A stretch of DNA of 64,000 bases from Rhodovastum atsumiense (GTDB lineage: Bacteria > Pseudomonadota > Alphaproteobacteria > Acetobacterales > Acetobacteraceae), in the NCBI RefSeq assembly GCF_937425535.1, contig NZ_OW485603.1:62001-126000 (forward strand), in the 5' to 3' direction. The notes under the pieces are model-generated. The model searched no databases, had not been told where the DNA came from, and saw only the letters and a program-made list of their open reading frames with translations. Within the stretch, counting starts at the first letter, position 1. Each line of letters opens with the position of its first letter. The translations under genes and the position numbers were made by a program. This document shows positions 1 to 8,447 of this stretch, one piece after another.

Positions 1-1
1 C

Positions 2-685
2 ATCGCCGCCGGCGTCGGGCGCCGTCCGGTGGTGGTGGTGCTGATGCCGCCGCAGCCGGTGGAGGGCGAGTTTTTCGACCGCGTGCTGGCGGCAGTCGAT
101 GCGCCCCTGGCAGTGCACTGGGCGAGTGGCCGCCCCGCCCGGCTGCGCGCTGCCGCCAGCCAGATGCTGCGTGAGCTCGGCACCCGGGTGTTGGTGATCG
201 ACGAGATCAACTCGGTGCTCGCCGGCACCGGTCGGCAGCAGCGGCTGTTCTTGCAGCTGCTGCGGTTCCTCTCCAATGACCTGCAGTTGGCGCTGGTCTG
301 CGTCGGCGTGCCGGAGGCACGGCATGTGCTGCTCTCCGATAGCCAGCTGCGCAGCCGGTTCAGCGACGAGGAACTGCCGCGCTGGGCGCCTGGGGAGGAA
401 TTGCGTGCCTTCATCACCCGTTTGGTCTGGAGCCTGCCGCTGCGGGAACGCTCGCCGGTGGATTCGCCCAAGTTGCGCAGCCTGCTGCTGGAGCGGACCG
501 GCGGCATCACGCTGGCGATCTGCAAGGCGTTCGAACGTGCCGCCGTCGCGGCGGTGCGCAGTGGACGCGAGAAGGTGGACCTGGAGAGTTTCGCCGATCC
601 CGAGATCTGGCACGGGCTGACGGTACAGGATCGGCGCCTGCCACATCAGCCGCAGCAGACGCGACGTGTCGCCCTGCCAGGGTGA
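2..685 (+). CDS. tniB: TniB/TnsC-like transposition AAA+ ATPase, 5' end outside window
   Basis: This is the C-terminal part of a TniB-family ATPase, the regulator that couples target choice to the DDE transposase in Tn5053/Tn402- and Tn7-like elements. The reading frame is open from base 2, so the start and the Walker A loop lie upstream of the window. The Walker B segment VLVIDEIN is at about 188-211, followed by a sensor-1-like strand (LALVCVGVPEA) and an arginine-containing R-S-R-F segment. The stop overlaps the next gene by four bases (GTGA), so the two genes are translationally coupled. The pairing with tniQ supports the call. A TnsC or IstB-like relative is possible but less likely. Confidence 0.85.
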   Translation: MAAGVGRRPVVVVLMPPQPVEGEFFDRVLAAVDAPLAVHWASGRPARLRAAASQMLRELGTRVLVIDEINSVLAGTGRQQRLFLQLLRFLSNDLQLALVCVGVPEARHVLLSDSQLRSRFSDEELPRWAPGEELRAFITRLVWSLPLRERSPVDSPKLRSLLLERTGGITLAICKAFERAAVAAVRSGREKVDLESFADPEIWHGLTVQDRRLPHQPQQTRRVALPG

Positions 686-1797
686 CGCTACCGCCATTGC
701 CGATTGCCCCGGCACCGGTGACGGGGGAGGCGCTGCTGTCCTGGGTCGCGCGCATCGCCGCCCGCTATCACCTGTCAGGCACCGCCATCCTCGCCCATGC
801 CCTTGGCGAGTTGCCGCATCCGCGGCACACCGCAGTTCTGTCGGCGGCGAATGCAGGGCGGCTGCCAGCGGCGGAAGCGGCGCTGGCGGTCGTGGGTCAC
901 AGCTGCCCCGGACAGGTCCATGCCCTGACAACGCGGGGCCTGCTACCCGGCGTGCCGCCAGTGTGGGAGCGCCCCGCAGTGATGTGGTGCCCTGGCTGCC
1001 TGCGGGCCGCTCTCGCCGACGCCGGCGAGGTGCATCTGCGGGCGTCGTGGTTCGTCGGCTGTTGCGTCGTGTGTCCGACCCATTGGCTGCCGCTGGAAGA
1101 CGGCCTGGCACCGGGCTGCTGTCTCTGGCCCGACCTGGATTTTGTCGCCGAGCGCGGCCGGTTACGACTACTTTGCCGATCCTGCCACTCACTGGTGGAC
1201 GCCCGACCGGTGGAACACCCATGGCCCGAACGATGGCCGCGGCATCCGCCGGCGCGTGGCACCCCGATGGACGTATCGCTGCAGGTGGCGCCGGCAGCAC
1301 TCCGGCGGGTGCTGGCTTTGCAGGAAGCCTTGTGGCGGGCGCTGGCCGGTCAGACGGGTTCATTCTGGGCCGGCCTGTTGCCGACGGACCTGCGGGTGAT
1401 CGTCGAGGATTTGGTGCCGCTGCTGCCGCGGGTGTTCGGGTGGCGGTCCAGCCAGGACACGATCGCGGCCGTGTGGTCGGACGGCGCCATTCCAGGGGTC
1501 ATTGCGCCCCCGCTGGACCACATGACACTGGCGCGGCTACCGGCATCGCTGGCCTTCACGGTTATGGTCTGTCTGGCCGCGGTGCTATCGTCAGTCTTCG
1601 CCACGCCAGTGGCTGGCGTCGCCTGGGACGACGGCACCGCTGTCTCGGCACGGACACTGTGGCAACTGCTGTCGGTCGCGGATCAGGACCGGCTGCTCGA
1701 GAGCGCCAGCCAGTGGCGCCCTGACCTGCGGGCGGCGCTGTGGGAAGCCATCGTCCTCCCAGAGGAAGCCCTGCTGGCCAGGCCGGAGGTGCAATAG
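682..1797 (+). CDS. tniQ: TniQ-family transposition/target-selection protein
   Basis: The 371-residue protein starts with a GTG that overlaps the tniB stop. The N-terminal TniQ domain is recognisable from the segment around residues 15-45 (GEALLSWVARIAARYHLSGTAIL) and a zinc-ligand pattern: C103 and C106 in MWCPGC, then C131 and H134 in VVCPTHWLPLEDG. A further CxxC (LLCRSCH) follows. The family bridges the target or targeting factor to the TniB/TnsC ATPase during transposition. No resolvase gene and no Cas gene follow within the window. Downstream lies a repeat array that looks like the transposon end, so this is probably the last gene of the element. Confidence 0.85.
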   Translation: MTLPPLPIAPAPVTGEALLSWVARIAARYHLSGTAILAHALGELPHPRHTAVLSAANAGRLPAAEAALAVVGHSCPGQVHALTTRGLLPGVPPVWERPAVMWCPGCLRAALADAGEVHLRASWFVGCCVVCPTHWLPLEDGLAPGCCLWPDLDFVAERGRLRLLCRSCHSLVDARPVEHPWPERWPRHPPARGTPMDVSLQVAPAALRRVLALQEALWRALAGQTGSFWAGLLPTDLRVIVEDLVPLLPRVFGWRSSQDTIAAVWSDGAIPGVIAPPLDHMTLARLPASLAFTVMVCLAAVLSSVFATPVAGVAWDDGTAVSARTLWQLLSVADQDRLLESASQWRPDLRAALWEAIVLPEEALLARPEVQ

Positions 1798-2066
1798 TGC
1801 CTGGCGGGCTGCCATGGGAACGGGGCGCCACCGATAGGACTGATTTTCTTGCCTTATCGCCGATTGTGGCAGCATCTTACCTACAATGGTAAGCGGCCAT
1901 TATCGCGTATGAGCCTCAGCCAAGCCCCGCCGTCACCTGCCTGCCGGCTCGCGCGACGGGGAGGGGCGGTCAGCGTCGCCACGCTCAGGCGCCAAGGAGC
2001 AGCGCCGCAGGACGCTGGCACAGAAAGGCGATCAGCAAAGTGACAAGGCAATCTACCCGCGACGAC

Positions 2067-2208
2067 TTTATCGCGATCCCAGGCATTTTCTCATAATCCA
2101 GGGCACTTTTTATCCCGAACCAGGGGATTCTTTATCGCGATCCAGGGTACGAAACCGGCCGAACAGGCTCCGCCGGACGGAAATTCTCATCATCCAGGGC
2201 ACGCGACA
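2067..2208. repeat. Transposon end with phased ~21-bp repeats (predicted TniA/TnsB sites)
   Basis: Five related copies of a motif of the form TTTATCGCGATCCAGGGTA begin at about 2067, 2088, 2109, 2131 and 2184. Four are spaced 21-22 bp and the last lies 53 bp further on. The outer copy is followed by GCGACA, so the element would end in the ACA/TGT terminus typical of Tn7/Tn5053-type transposons. Multiple transposase-binding repeats at an end are a family hallmark, and their place just after tniQ fits a right end. The wider gene-free stretch 1798-2336 otherwise holds no convincing gene. The exact terminus is an inference. Confidence 0.6.
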
Positions 2209-2336
2209 GAGTGCAACAAGCTGTTGTTAAATTTATAAAATCCCCAAAAAAGGCACTCCCCCATCACCCGCGATAATGCAGGGTTATCACGTCTGAAGAG
2301 CATCTTGCATAAAACCCGCATTTCATGTATTTTGTG

Positions 2337-3478
2337 TGATAAACCTCTACGCGGATGAAATCTGTGTTTGTTGCGCGTCGATGAAGTGGAAGCGATCGGT
2401 GATGAGCGACAGGAGGTCGTTCTTCCAGCGGCTGCTGTCGCTGAAGAAGTCAATGATCCCGGCTTTGAAGTCGGCAAACGTGGGATAATAGACGTTCCAT
2501 AGCGCGTGCTTCTTGAAAAACCACCAGAAGCGCTCGATCAAGTTGAGGTTCGGCGCATAGGGCGGCAGGTAGACCAGCTTGATCCGCTGCCCATCTTCGG
2601 TCGCCAGCCAGTCGCGTACCACCTTCGCCCGGTTATAGGTGGCATTGTCGAGCACCAGGGTGATGGCCGTTGCCGTCGGATGGCGGACCGCGAGTTCGGC
2701 GAAGAACGCCACCATCTCCGGGCCAGTCATCTTCTTGGCCTCGCGGGTTACCACCTCACGGCCAGGCCAGCTCAGCGCACCCGCCAGCGTCACGTTCACC
2801 CGCCCGTGGTTGCTCTTGAGCATCCGCGTCTCGCCACGCCGGATCCAGCCGCAGGCGGGATGGGCGTCGTAAGCCGGGTGTGTCGCATCGACGAAATAGA
2901 GCGGCTGTGCCGGGTTCGCCTCGGCGATGGCCATCAGCGGTGCCAGCGTCTGCGCCAGGAAAGCCCGTTGTGCCTCGGCATCCGCCTTGGCAGGCACGCA
3001 TTTCGGCCGCTTCCAGACAAAGCCCATGCGCACCAGCAGTTTCGCCATCGCATGCGGCGTGTAGGTGACACCGAAACGCGCCGCCACGAAGCCGCAGACC
3101 GCTTTCGCCGTCAGATACAGCCGGGCCGACAGTTCCGTCGCCAACTCGGCCATCTGCGCCTCGGTCAGGGTCGGGGCGTGCCCTTCATAGGCCAACCGCT
3201 CGATGCCCGTCCGGCCCTCCAGCGCGTAGCGCCGTCGATGCTCACGTACCGTCTCTGCGTCAATGAACAGCGCCTCCGCCACCCGCTCAGCAGTCCAGCC
3301 ATCGTCGAGCAGAAGCAGCGTGTTCATCCGCCGGTGCACCGCGCTGTTCGTCTGCCGACGCATCATCGCCAGAAAATGCGCCCGGTCCGCAGGGGTCAGG
3401 ATGTCACCCGCCATGGAAGGAGCGAATCAAGCTCGCTCCCCCAAGGCAAGCAGATTCTCACGGAGTCGGGGTTTATCA
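2337..3478. mobile_element. IS630-family insertion sequence, apparently complete
   Basis: Short terminal inverted repeats are visible as TGATAAAC at 2337-2344 and GTTTATCA at 3471-3478. Together they bracket a single transposase gene on the minus strand. The size of about 1.14 kb and the single DDE transposase are normal for IS630. The element separates the Tn7/Tn5053-like end from the truncated antitoxin gene. Exact boundaries within a few bases are uncertain because the TA target duplication cannot be distinguished from the ends. Confidence 0.75.
2347..3414 (-). CDS. IS630-family transposase (355 aa, intact)
   Basis: This is a DDE transposase with an N-terminal helix-turn-helix region (about residues 30-75) and a winged-helix segment (about 95-130). 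The catalytic aspartates lie in YFVDATHP and LVLDNATYN. The catalytic glutamate lies in the classic IS630 segment YLPPYAPNLNLIERFWWFFKK. Length is normal for a full transposase and no frameshift is seen. It fills the element between the two inverted repeats and is probably still functional. Confidence 0.93.
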   Translation of the reverse strand: MAGDILTPADRAHFLAMMRRQTNSAVHRRMNTLLLLDDGWTAERVAEALFIDAETVREHRRRYALEGRTGIERLAYEGHAPTLTEAQMAELATELSARLYLTAKAVCGFVAARFGVTYTPHAMAKLLVRMGFVWKRPKCVPAKADAEAQRAFLAQTLAPLMAIAEANPAQPLYFVDATHPAYDAHPACGWIRRGETRMLKSNHGRVNVTLAGALSWPGREVVTREAKKMTGPEMVAFFAELAVRHPTATAITLVLDNATYNRAKVVRDWLATEDGQRIKLVYLPPYAPNLNLIERFWWFFKKHALWNVYYPTFADFKAGIIDFFSDSSRWKNDLLSLITDRFHFIDAQQTQISSA

Positions 3479-3497
3479 GCAGGTTGGGAGGCTACAG

Positions 3498-3704
3498 ATG
3501 TCCACGGGTGATCCCGTCGTGACCACGGCAGGCGAACTGGTGCGGCAGTTCTCCCACTACAGCGACATCGCCCTCAAGCGCCCGGTGATGGTGACCAAGA
3601 ACGGCCGCCCGCGCACTGTGCTCCTGTCTGTGGAGGAATACGAGCGGCTCAAGCGGCGTGACCAGCAGGCGTTCCAGGCGGTTCTGTTGCAAATTTTGCG
3701 ATAG
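3498..3704 (+). pseudogene. Phd/YefM-type antitoxin, C-terminus lost to IS6 insertion
   Basis: The first 55 or so residues match the Phd/YefM antitoxin fold: a DNA-binding N-terminus with V-x-x-x-G-R-P-R-T-V-L-L-S-V-E-E-Y-E-R-L typical of the family. These antitoxins repress their own operon and neutralise a RelE, ParE or Doc toxin through the C-terminal tail. At 3680 the inverted repeat of an IS6 element begins, and the last residues (VLLQILR) are encoded by IS sequence. The toxin-binding tail is therefore replaced. No toxin gene follows the IS block at 8448, so the module is broken. Confidence 0.75.
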
Positions 3705-3750
3705 AATCGTGGTGGGGTAGGATCGGCCTGGACGAAGGGGCGGGGATGGG

Positions 3751-4455
3751 GTGGTGGCGGGCTTCAAGGGACGGCATTTCACCGGCGAGGTGATCCTCTG
3801 GGCGGTGCGCTGGTATCTGATGTTCCCGATCAGCTACCGGGACCTTGAGTTGATGCTGACGGATCGCGGCGTGGCGGTCGACCACACCACCCTGTTTCGT
3901 TGGATCCAGGCCTACGCGGCCGACCTGGAGAAGCGACTTCGGCCCTATCTGCGTCCCTGCACCGGCTCCTGGCGGGTGGATGAAACGTACATCAAGGTGA
4001 AGGGCCGCTGGACCTATCTCTATCGGGCGGTCGACAGCCGGGGCCAAACCATCGACTTCCTGCTCAGCGCGAGACGGGACGCGGCGGCAGCGAAGCGGTT
4101 CTTCCGCAAGGCGCTGGGCCAGCCGCACACGGTGATCCCGCGGACGATCACGGTTGACAAAAATGCAGCCTATCCGAAGGCGGTTGCCGAGATGAAGAGA
4201 GGCGATGAGCTGTGGCGACGGACCAAGCTGCGGCAGTGTAAGTACCTGAACAACATCGTTGAGCAGGACCATCGGCGGATCAAACGATTGACTGATCCAG
4301 GTCTGGGCTTCGGCTGTTTCCAAACGGCGCGGCGAACGCTGGCGGGCTACGAGGCAATGGCGATGATGAGGAAAGGACAGGTTCGAAAAGTCGGTGGTCG
4401 GGACATGAAGGCGCAGGCCGCCTTCATTGCTGGCTTGTTCCAGATCGCCGCCTGA
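3751..4455 (+). CDS. IS6-family transposase (234 aa)
   Basis: This is an IS6/IS240-type DDE transposase of normal length. The N-terminal zinc-finger-like/HTH region (FKGRHFTGEVILWAVRWYL) is followed by the catalytic core: D in WRVDETYIKVKG, D in TITVDKNAAYP, and E in NNIVEQDHRRIKR. The reading frame is intact. The right inverted repeat is now about 4 kb away because of the nested insertion, so transposition of this copy alone is doubtful although the enzyme may still be made. Two gene fragments of a close relative occur at 28259-28406 and 36359-36783. Confidence 0.92.
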   Translation: MVAGFKGRHFTGEVILWAVRWYLMFPISYRDLELMLTDRGVAVDHTTLFRWIQAYAADLEKRLRPYLRPCTGSWRVDETYIKVKGRWTYLYRAVDSRGQTIDFLLSARRDAAAAKRFFRKALGQPHTVIPRTITVDKNAAYPKAVAEMKRGDELWRRTKLRQCKYLNNIVEQDHRRIKRLTDPGLGFGCFQTARRTLAGYEAMAMMRKGQVRKVGGRDMKAQAAFIAGLFQIAA

Positions 4456-4498
4456 AATTCACCTCATCCAAGGCCACACTCATACCAATGCCCACTGA

Positions 4499-5056
4499 TC
4501 AGAACCGGTGAGCCCAGTCGCGCAGTCCGATGGACATAATGCGCCAGGGCTGGTCCATGAACCGGCACCAGGCGTGGCAGCAGTGATCGAGGATGGCCTC
4601 ATAGGAGCGGAACACCAGGTTCGACAGCCAGTTGTCGCGCAGGAACTGCCAGACGTTCTCGGTCGGATTCAACTCGGGGCACTTCGGCGGAAGTGGCAGC
4701 AGCGTGATGTTGGGCGGCACGATGAGGCGTGCGGAGGTGTGCCATCCCGCCTGGTCGAGCAGCAGCACGGCGTGTGCGCCAGGCGCCACCGCGGTGGCGA
4801 TCTCGGCCAGGTGCAGGTTCATCGCCGCGATGTTGCAGCAGGGCAGCACCAGCGCCGCGCCCTTGCCCTCCTTGGGGCAGATGGCACCGAAGATGTAGGT
4901 GGAGGCGGTGCGCAGATCCTGCGGTGCCGAGGGCCGCGTGCCACGGCGTGCCCAGCGGCGGGTGATCTTGTTCTTCTGACCGATCCTGGCTTCGTCGGCG
5001 AACCAGATCTCTATGCGGTCGGGGGAGAGGCCCTTCTCGGCCGCGATCTTCTCCAA
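4499..5056 (-). pseudogene. IS630 transposase 3' part (OrfB, catalytic domain)
   Basis: The fragment encodes the C-terminal catalytic half: D in IWFADEARIGQKNK, D in AVLLLDQAGWHTS, and E in ECPELNPTENVWQFLRD context. In front of it, at 5069-5075, is a run of seven A on the coding strand. Ahead of that run the frame reads AQAAGAVDAFKK, which joins to FPAELEKIAAEKG after a one-base shift. IS630 elements often use an OrfA/OrfB frameshift at such a run. The 5' half lies beyond the IS21 insertion at 7872-8330. Confidence 0.85.
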
Positions 5057-5112
5057 CTCGGCTGGGAACTTTTTTTAAACGCATCCACCGCGCCTGCCGC
5101 CTGGGCATGTCG

Positions 5113-5219
5113 GTCACGCTGATTTCGGCACCCCGGCACGCTCCAAACCGGCAGGGCATCACGCTGCAAACCGGCACCCGGACACGCTCGAAACCGGCAC
5201 CGGATCACGCTGCAATCCG
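5113..5219. repeat. IS21 terminal repeat array (five ~22-bp copies)
   Basis: Five direct copies of a motif like CACGCTGCAAACCGGCACC run in tandem at about 22-bp intervals. They are transposase-binding repeats at the IS21 terminus beyond istB. Related inverted copies at about 7790-7865 mark the other terminus (for example CCGGTTTGCTCCGTG). The array superficially resembles a short CRISPR but has no unique spacers. Confidence 0.8.
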
Positions 5220-5317
5220 GCGCCTGCTCCGCAGGGTTATGGGCACCCGCTCCAGCGGGTCTCTACTGGCAAAACGACCTTACATTGACTCCGCCCTGCG
5301 GAGCAACTAACAGTTAA

Positions 5318-6145
5318 TCATTCAGTCTTTCTTCCTGTTGTGGATAAGTGGCTGTGGATTGCGTGAATATCGGGGATAACTTCATTGGCCTCGATACTCG
5401 TGCTGCTCTTCCCGTCCACGACCGCCTTGCGCGGACGCCGCGAACCGCCGCGCAGCTCGATGCGGTAGGCGTTGTGGACCAGTCGATCCAGGATCGCATC
5501 GGCGTAGGTGGGATCCGCAATTTGGTCGTGCCAGCGATCCACCGGAATTTGCGTCGCCAGAATGGTCGAGCCGCGTTGGTGGCGGTCGTCGATCACCTCC
5601 ATCAGGTCGCGCCGCTGCTCGCCGGTCAGCTTCACCATCAGCCAGTCGTCCAGGATCAGCAGCCGCACCTTGGCCAACTGCGCCAGCAGCCGGGCGTACT
5701 TGCCTTCCGCCCGCGCCATCGCCAGGTCGTCGAGCAGCCGCGAGAGGCGCTGGTAGCGCACCGACACGCCGCCGCGCGCCGCCTGGTTGCCGAGCGCGCA
5801 GGCGACAAAGGATTTCCCCACGCCGGTTGCCCCCAACACCAGGACGTTGGTGTGCTGGCGCAGCCAGTCGCCGGTCGCAAGCTGGCGCATCAGGCTGCGG
5901 TCCAGCCCACGCGCGCCCTGGTAGTCGAAGTCCTCCATGCAGGCGGCCTGGCGCAGCCGCGCCGCCCGCAGGCGCTGCGCCAGCGCCACGCTCTGCCGTT
6001 CGATCTCCTCGCGATCGACCAGCAGGGCCAGCCGTTCGTCGAAGGACAAAGCGGCGATATCCGGCTGGGCAAGTTGCTCCTCCAGCGCCCGCGCCATGCC
6101 GGTCAGGCGCATCTGCCGCAGCTTCTCGATGGATGGGTGGATCAT
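5318..6145 (-). CDS. istB: IstB, IS21 transposition helper ATPase (275 aa)
   Basis: This is an AAA+ helper ATPase of the DnaC/IstB type that assists the IstA transposase at the target. Walker A is LGATGVGKSF at about residues 105-114 and Walker B is LLILDDW at about 167-173. The N-terminal helical IstB domain begins MIHPSIEKLRQMRLTGMARAL. The ATG at 6143-6145 was chosen because this N-terminus is family-typical and lies 13 bp after the istA stop. Length is slightly above the usual 250 residues. It is intact, but its partner istA is frameshifted. Confidence 0.92.
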   Translation of the reverse strand: MIHPSIEKLRQMRLTGMARALEEQLAQPDIAALSFDERLALLVDREEIERQSVALAQRLRAARLRQAACMEDFDYQGARGLDRSLMRQLATGDWLRQHTNVLVLGATGVGKSFVACALGNQAARGGVSVRYQRLSRLLDDLAMARAEGKYARLLAQLAKVRLLILDDWLMVKLTGEQRRDLMEVIDDRHQRGSTILATQIPVDRWHDQIADPTYADAILDRLVHNAYRIELRGGSRRPRKAVVDGKSSTSIEANEVIPDIHAIHSHLSTTGRKTE

Positions 6146-6158
6146 CTCCGGCCCCCGC

Positions 6159-7701
6159 TCAATTGTAGTAGCTCGGCCCACGCACGTTGGCGTGCTGGCC
6201 GAGACCGTCGTCGGATCGTGCTTGCAGGAAGGGCTGGCGCTGGTCGGCCTTGAGTAACTGCTCGACGTAGCGCGACGACAGCGCGCCCGCCGCCAGCGCC
6301 CGCTCGCAGGCCAGTTCCAGCCGCTCGCGGCCGTAGCTCTTGGCCAACCGCAGCACGCCCAGGCAGGCACGCATGCCCTGCTCGGGGTGCTCGCGCGCCT
6401 CCAGCAGTCGCGCCACGTAGGTGGCGGTGGCGATCCCCACTGCCGCCGCGTCCTCGCGCAGCTTCTCCGGCGTGCGCCGGGCCATTGCCTGGTGCGCGGG
6501 CGGCATGTGCTCGGTCAGGGTGGTATGGTGGGCGCGCCGGAAGCTGCGGACGTGGGTGGCCACCCGCTCGGTGTTGGCGAACACCGTCACCGCGGTGGCG
6601 GTGAGGAACACGTCGACCCGTTCGTGCACCAGCCGATACGGCACCGAGTAGAAGTGGTCGTCGACGGCGATGTGGTAATCAACGTTCACCCGGGCGACCA
6701 GCCACTGGCCGATGACAAACGGCTCGGCGGGCAATGGCTTCAAGGCCGGGCGCTCGATCGCCTCGAACAGCGCGCGGCGGCTGCCCTCCCGCGGCGGGCT
6801 GAACGGGCGGTTGTTCCACGCCTCCACCAGTTCGGTGATCGCGGCGTTGGCCTCGGCCAGCGACAGGAACCGACGGTGGCGCAACGGTGCCAGTACCCAG
6901 CGCTCCACATGCTTCATGCTTCACGGCGCCTTCCACCGACGACTTGTCCCGTGGACGCCGCACCCGCGCCGGAACGACCGCGATGCCGTAGTGCTGCGCC
7001 AACTGCTGGTAGGCGCGGTTCAGCACCGGGTCGTAGTACGAGGCGTCGGTAACCCCGCTCCTGAGGTTGTCCGGCACCAGCTTCTCCGGGCAGCCGCCAA
7101 TCGCCGCCAACGCCCGCACGTGCGAGCCCAACCAGTCCTCCTGGCCCTGCGTCCAGGTCGCCTCGGCGTAGACCAGGTGCGAGCACGGCAGGCAGGCGAC
7201 GAACACCTGCGCCTCGCGCGGCACGCCCAGGTCCATCACCGTCAGCGTCATCCCGGCGTAGTCGACCTCCAGCGCTTCGCCCGCGCGGTGCACCTGGCGC
7301 ATCACCGTCGGCCGCGACGCCCGCTGCCAGGCGCGGAAATGCCGCAGGAACTGGGTGTACTGGTAGCCGTCCGGCTGCCCGGCGACGTACTCCAGCCACA
7401 ACAGCCGCAGCGTCACGCCACGGCGACGGGATTCGCGGTCAATGACCTCCCAGTCCGGCAGTGGGCGCGACATGTCGCGCAGTTCGCGCGGCGGAAACAA
7501 ACGCCGATCGAGCTCCTCGTCGCTCAGGGCGCACAGTTGCGGGTAATCCAGCCCGGTGGCGGCCACCCTCAGCAGGTAGTCCTGTACGGTCGACCGGGCC
7601 AGCCGCGCCCCGGCCGCGACCTGGCTGTCGTTCAGTCCCAACTCGAATTTCAGGCGCAACACTTCCTTGATCCTGCGCATCAACGTTCTCGTCCTCGGCA
7701 T
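6159..7701 (-). pseudogene. istA: IstA, IS21 transposase, frameshifted by a 7-bp tandem duplication
   Basis: This is the IS21 DDE transposase. The N-terminal HTH (MPRTRTLMRRIKEVLRLKFE) and the core with EALEVDYAGM (first D), PDNLRSGV (second D) and [10 protein letters not shown] (E) are in one frame. The C-terminal half, starting [19 protein letters not shown], is in another frame. The switch is at 6909-6922, where ATGCTTC is present twice in tandem. One copy would keep the frame continuous (GAVKHVERW). The duplication therefore inactivates the gene as read. Sequencing error is possible, but a 7-bp exact duplication is more likely a real slippage event. Confidence 0.88.
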
Positions 7702-7871
7702 CCATCACTCCCGGTGAAAGGGAGGGATGTTCTTGGCGATTACTCGCCTGCCAGGAGAGACCCGCCCCCCGCAGCCGGTGCCGCTTCACCCCGTGCCAGG
7801 GTGCCGGTTTCCTGCGTGATCCACTGCCGGATTGGAGCGTGATCCACAGCCGGTTTGCTCCGTGCTGTACA

Positions 7872-8330
7872 CTGGGCATGATGACGCGGCCGCGCCGACA
7901 GCTTGCGAAAGCCCATCTCCCTCATTTCCCGCCCCAGCGTGCGCCGGTCCACCGGCACGCGGAATTCCTCCCAGAGCCACTGACACAGGTCGATCTGTCG
8001 CCAGCGCACCACCCCGTGCACCGCTGGGATCGGCCCGCTCTCGATCATCGCGGCCAATGCGGCCCGATGCTCCGCCGTCAGGCGGCGCGGTTGGCCCGGA
8101 GCCTTGCGGTCGATCAGCCCCGCCGGACCAGCGGCGTTGAACTTCAGCACCCAGTCCCGCACGATCTGAACCGTCACCCCGCCCAGCTTCGCCGCATCCG
8201 CACGGCTCGCGCCGTCGTAGATCGCTGCCAGAGCCAGCAGGTGGCGGGCCTGTCCCGCCTCCTTCGTCGCTCGCGCCGCGGCCCGGGCCGTCGCGGCATT
8301 GAAGTCACCCCGCAGCGGGATGGCGGCCAT
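7872..8330 (-). pseudogene. IS630 transposase 5' part (OrfA, HTH domain)
   Basis: Starting at ATG 8330 (MAAIPLRGDFNAATARAAAR), this encodes the N-terminal helix-turn-helix and winged-helix half of an IS630 transposase (SRADAAKLGGVTVQIVRDWV; RLTAEHRAALAAMIESGP). It runs to RPRHHAQ, where the IS21 target duplication begins. The same protein continues as AQAAGAVDAFKK on the other side of IS21 near 5100. A GAGG ribosome-binding site precedes the start. The reading frame continues into IS21 sequence to 7740, but those residues are not native. Confidence 0.85.
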
Positions 8331-8447
8331 GGCGAACCTCCTCTGTTCGCCATCTTGAATCAAAATCCCGCCGCGTCGCGCAAGCCCCTTCAGGAGTCTC
8401 GCTCAGAGAGCCTTGGTATCAGCCCAACTTCAAACTTTGCAACACAA

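Larger units (their letters stand above)
5108..7871 (-). mobile_element. IS21-family element with 7-bp target duplication
   Basis: The element starts with TGTCGGTCACGC at 5108 and ends with TGTACA at 7871, so both ends begin TGT when read inward. The 7-bp sequence CTGGGCA is present directly outside both ends (5101-5107 and 7872-7878), consistent with IS21 target duplication. Terminal multiple repeats are present: five copies of a CACGCT..AAACCGGCA-type motif at the left and three at the right. The istA and istB genes are on the minus strand. The insertion disrupts an IS630 transposase gene. Confidence 0.88.
4483..8418 (-). mobile_element. Second IS630-family element, interrupted by IS21
   Basis: Ends are recognisable as ATACCAATGCCCACTGATC beginning near 4482 and its imperfect inverted match near 8400-8419. 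TA dinucleotides sit at both boundaries (4483-4484, 8417-8418), as expected for IS630 insertion. The transposase 5' part is at 7872-8330 and the 3' part is at 4499-5100, both on the minus strand. They are separated by a complete IS21 element flanked by a CTGGGCA duplication. Removing 5108-7871 plus one CTGGGCA copy restores a continuous IS630. Confidence 0.8.
3680..8447. mobile_element. IS6-family element split by a nested IS630/IS21 insertion
   Basis: The left end GGTTCTGTTGCAAA lies at 3680-3693. The matching right end TTTGCAACACAACC lies at about 8434-8447, far beyond the transposase stop at 4455. The gap is filled by an IS630 element (4483-8418) that entered the short 3' untranslated tail of IS6 and that itself carries an IS21. 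The flanks just outside the IS6 ends (TTCCAGGC and AGGTAGGC) do not form an 8-bp duplication. The outer IS6 either recombined with another copy or lost adjacent DNA. Confidence 0.75.

Noticed and set aside
1-2208. CRISPR-associated transposon (CAST) because of TniB and TniQ
   Set aside because: No Cas gene, repeat array or tracrRNA-like element is visible in the window; the genes suit an ordinary Tn5053/Tn7-like element.
5113-5219. Short regularly spaced repeats resembling a CRISPR array
   Set aside because: The repeats lie at an IS21 terminus, match inverted copies at the other end, and have no unique spacers of constant length.
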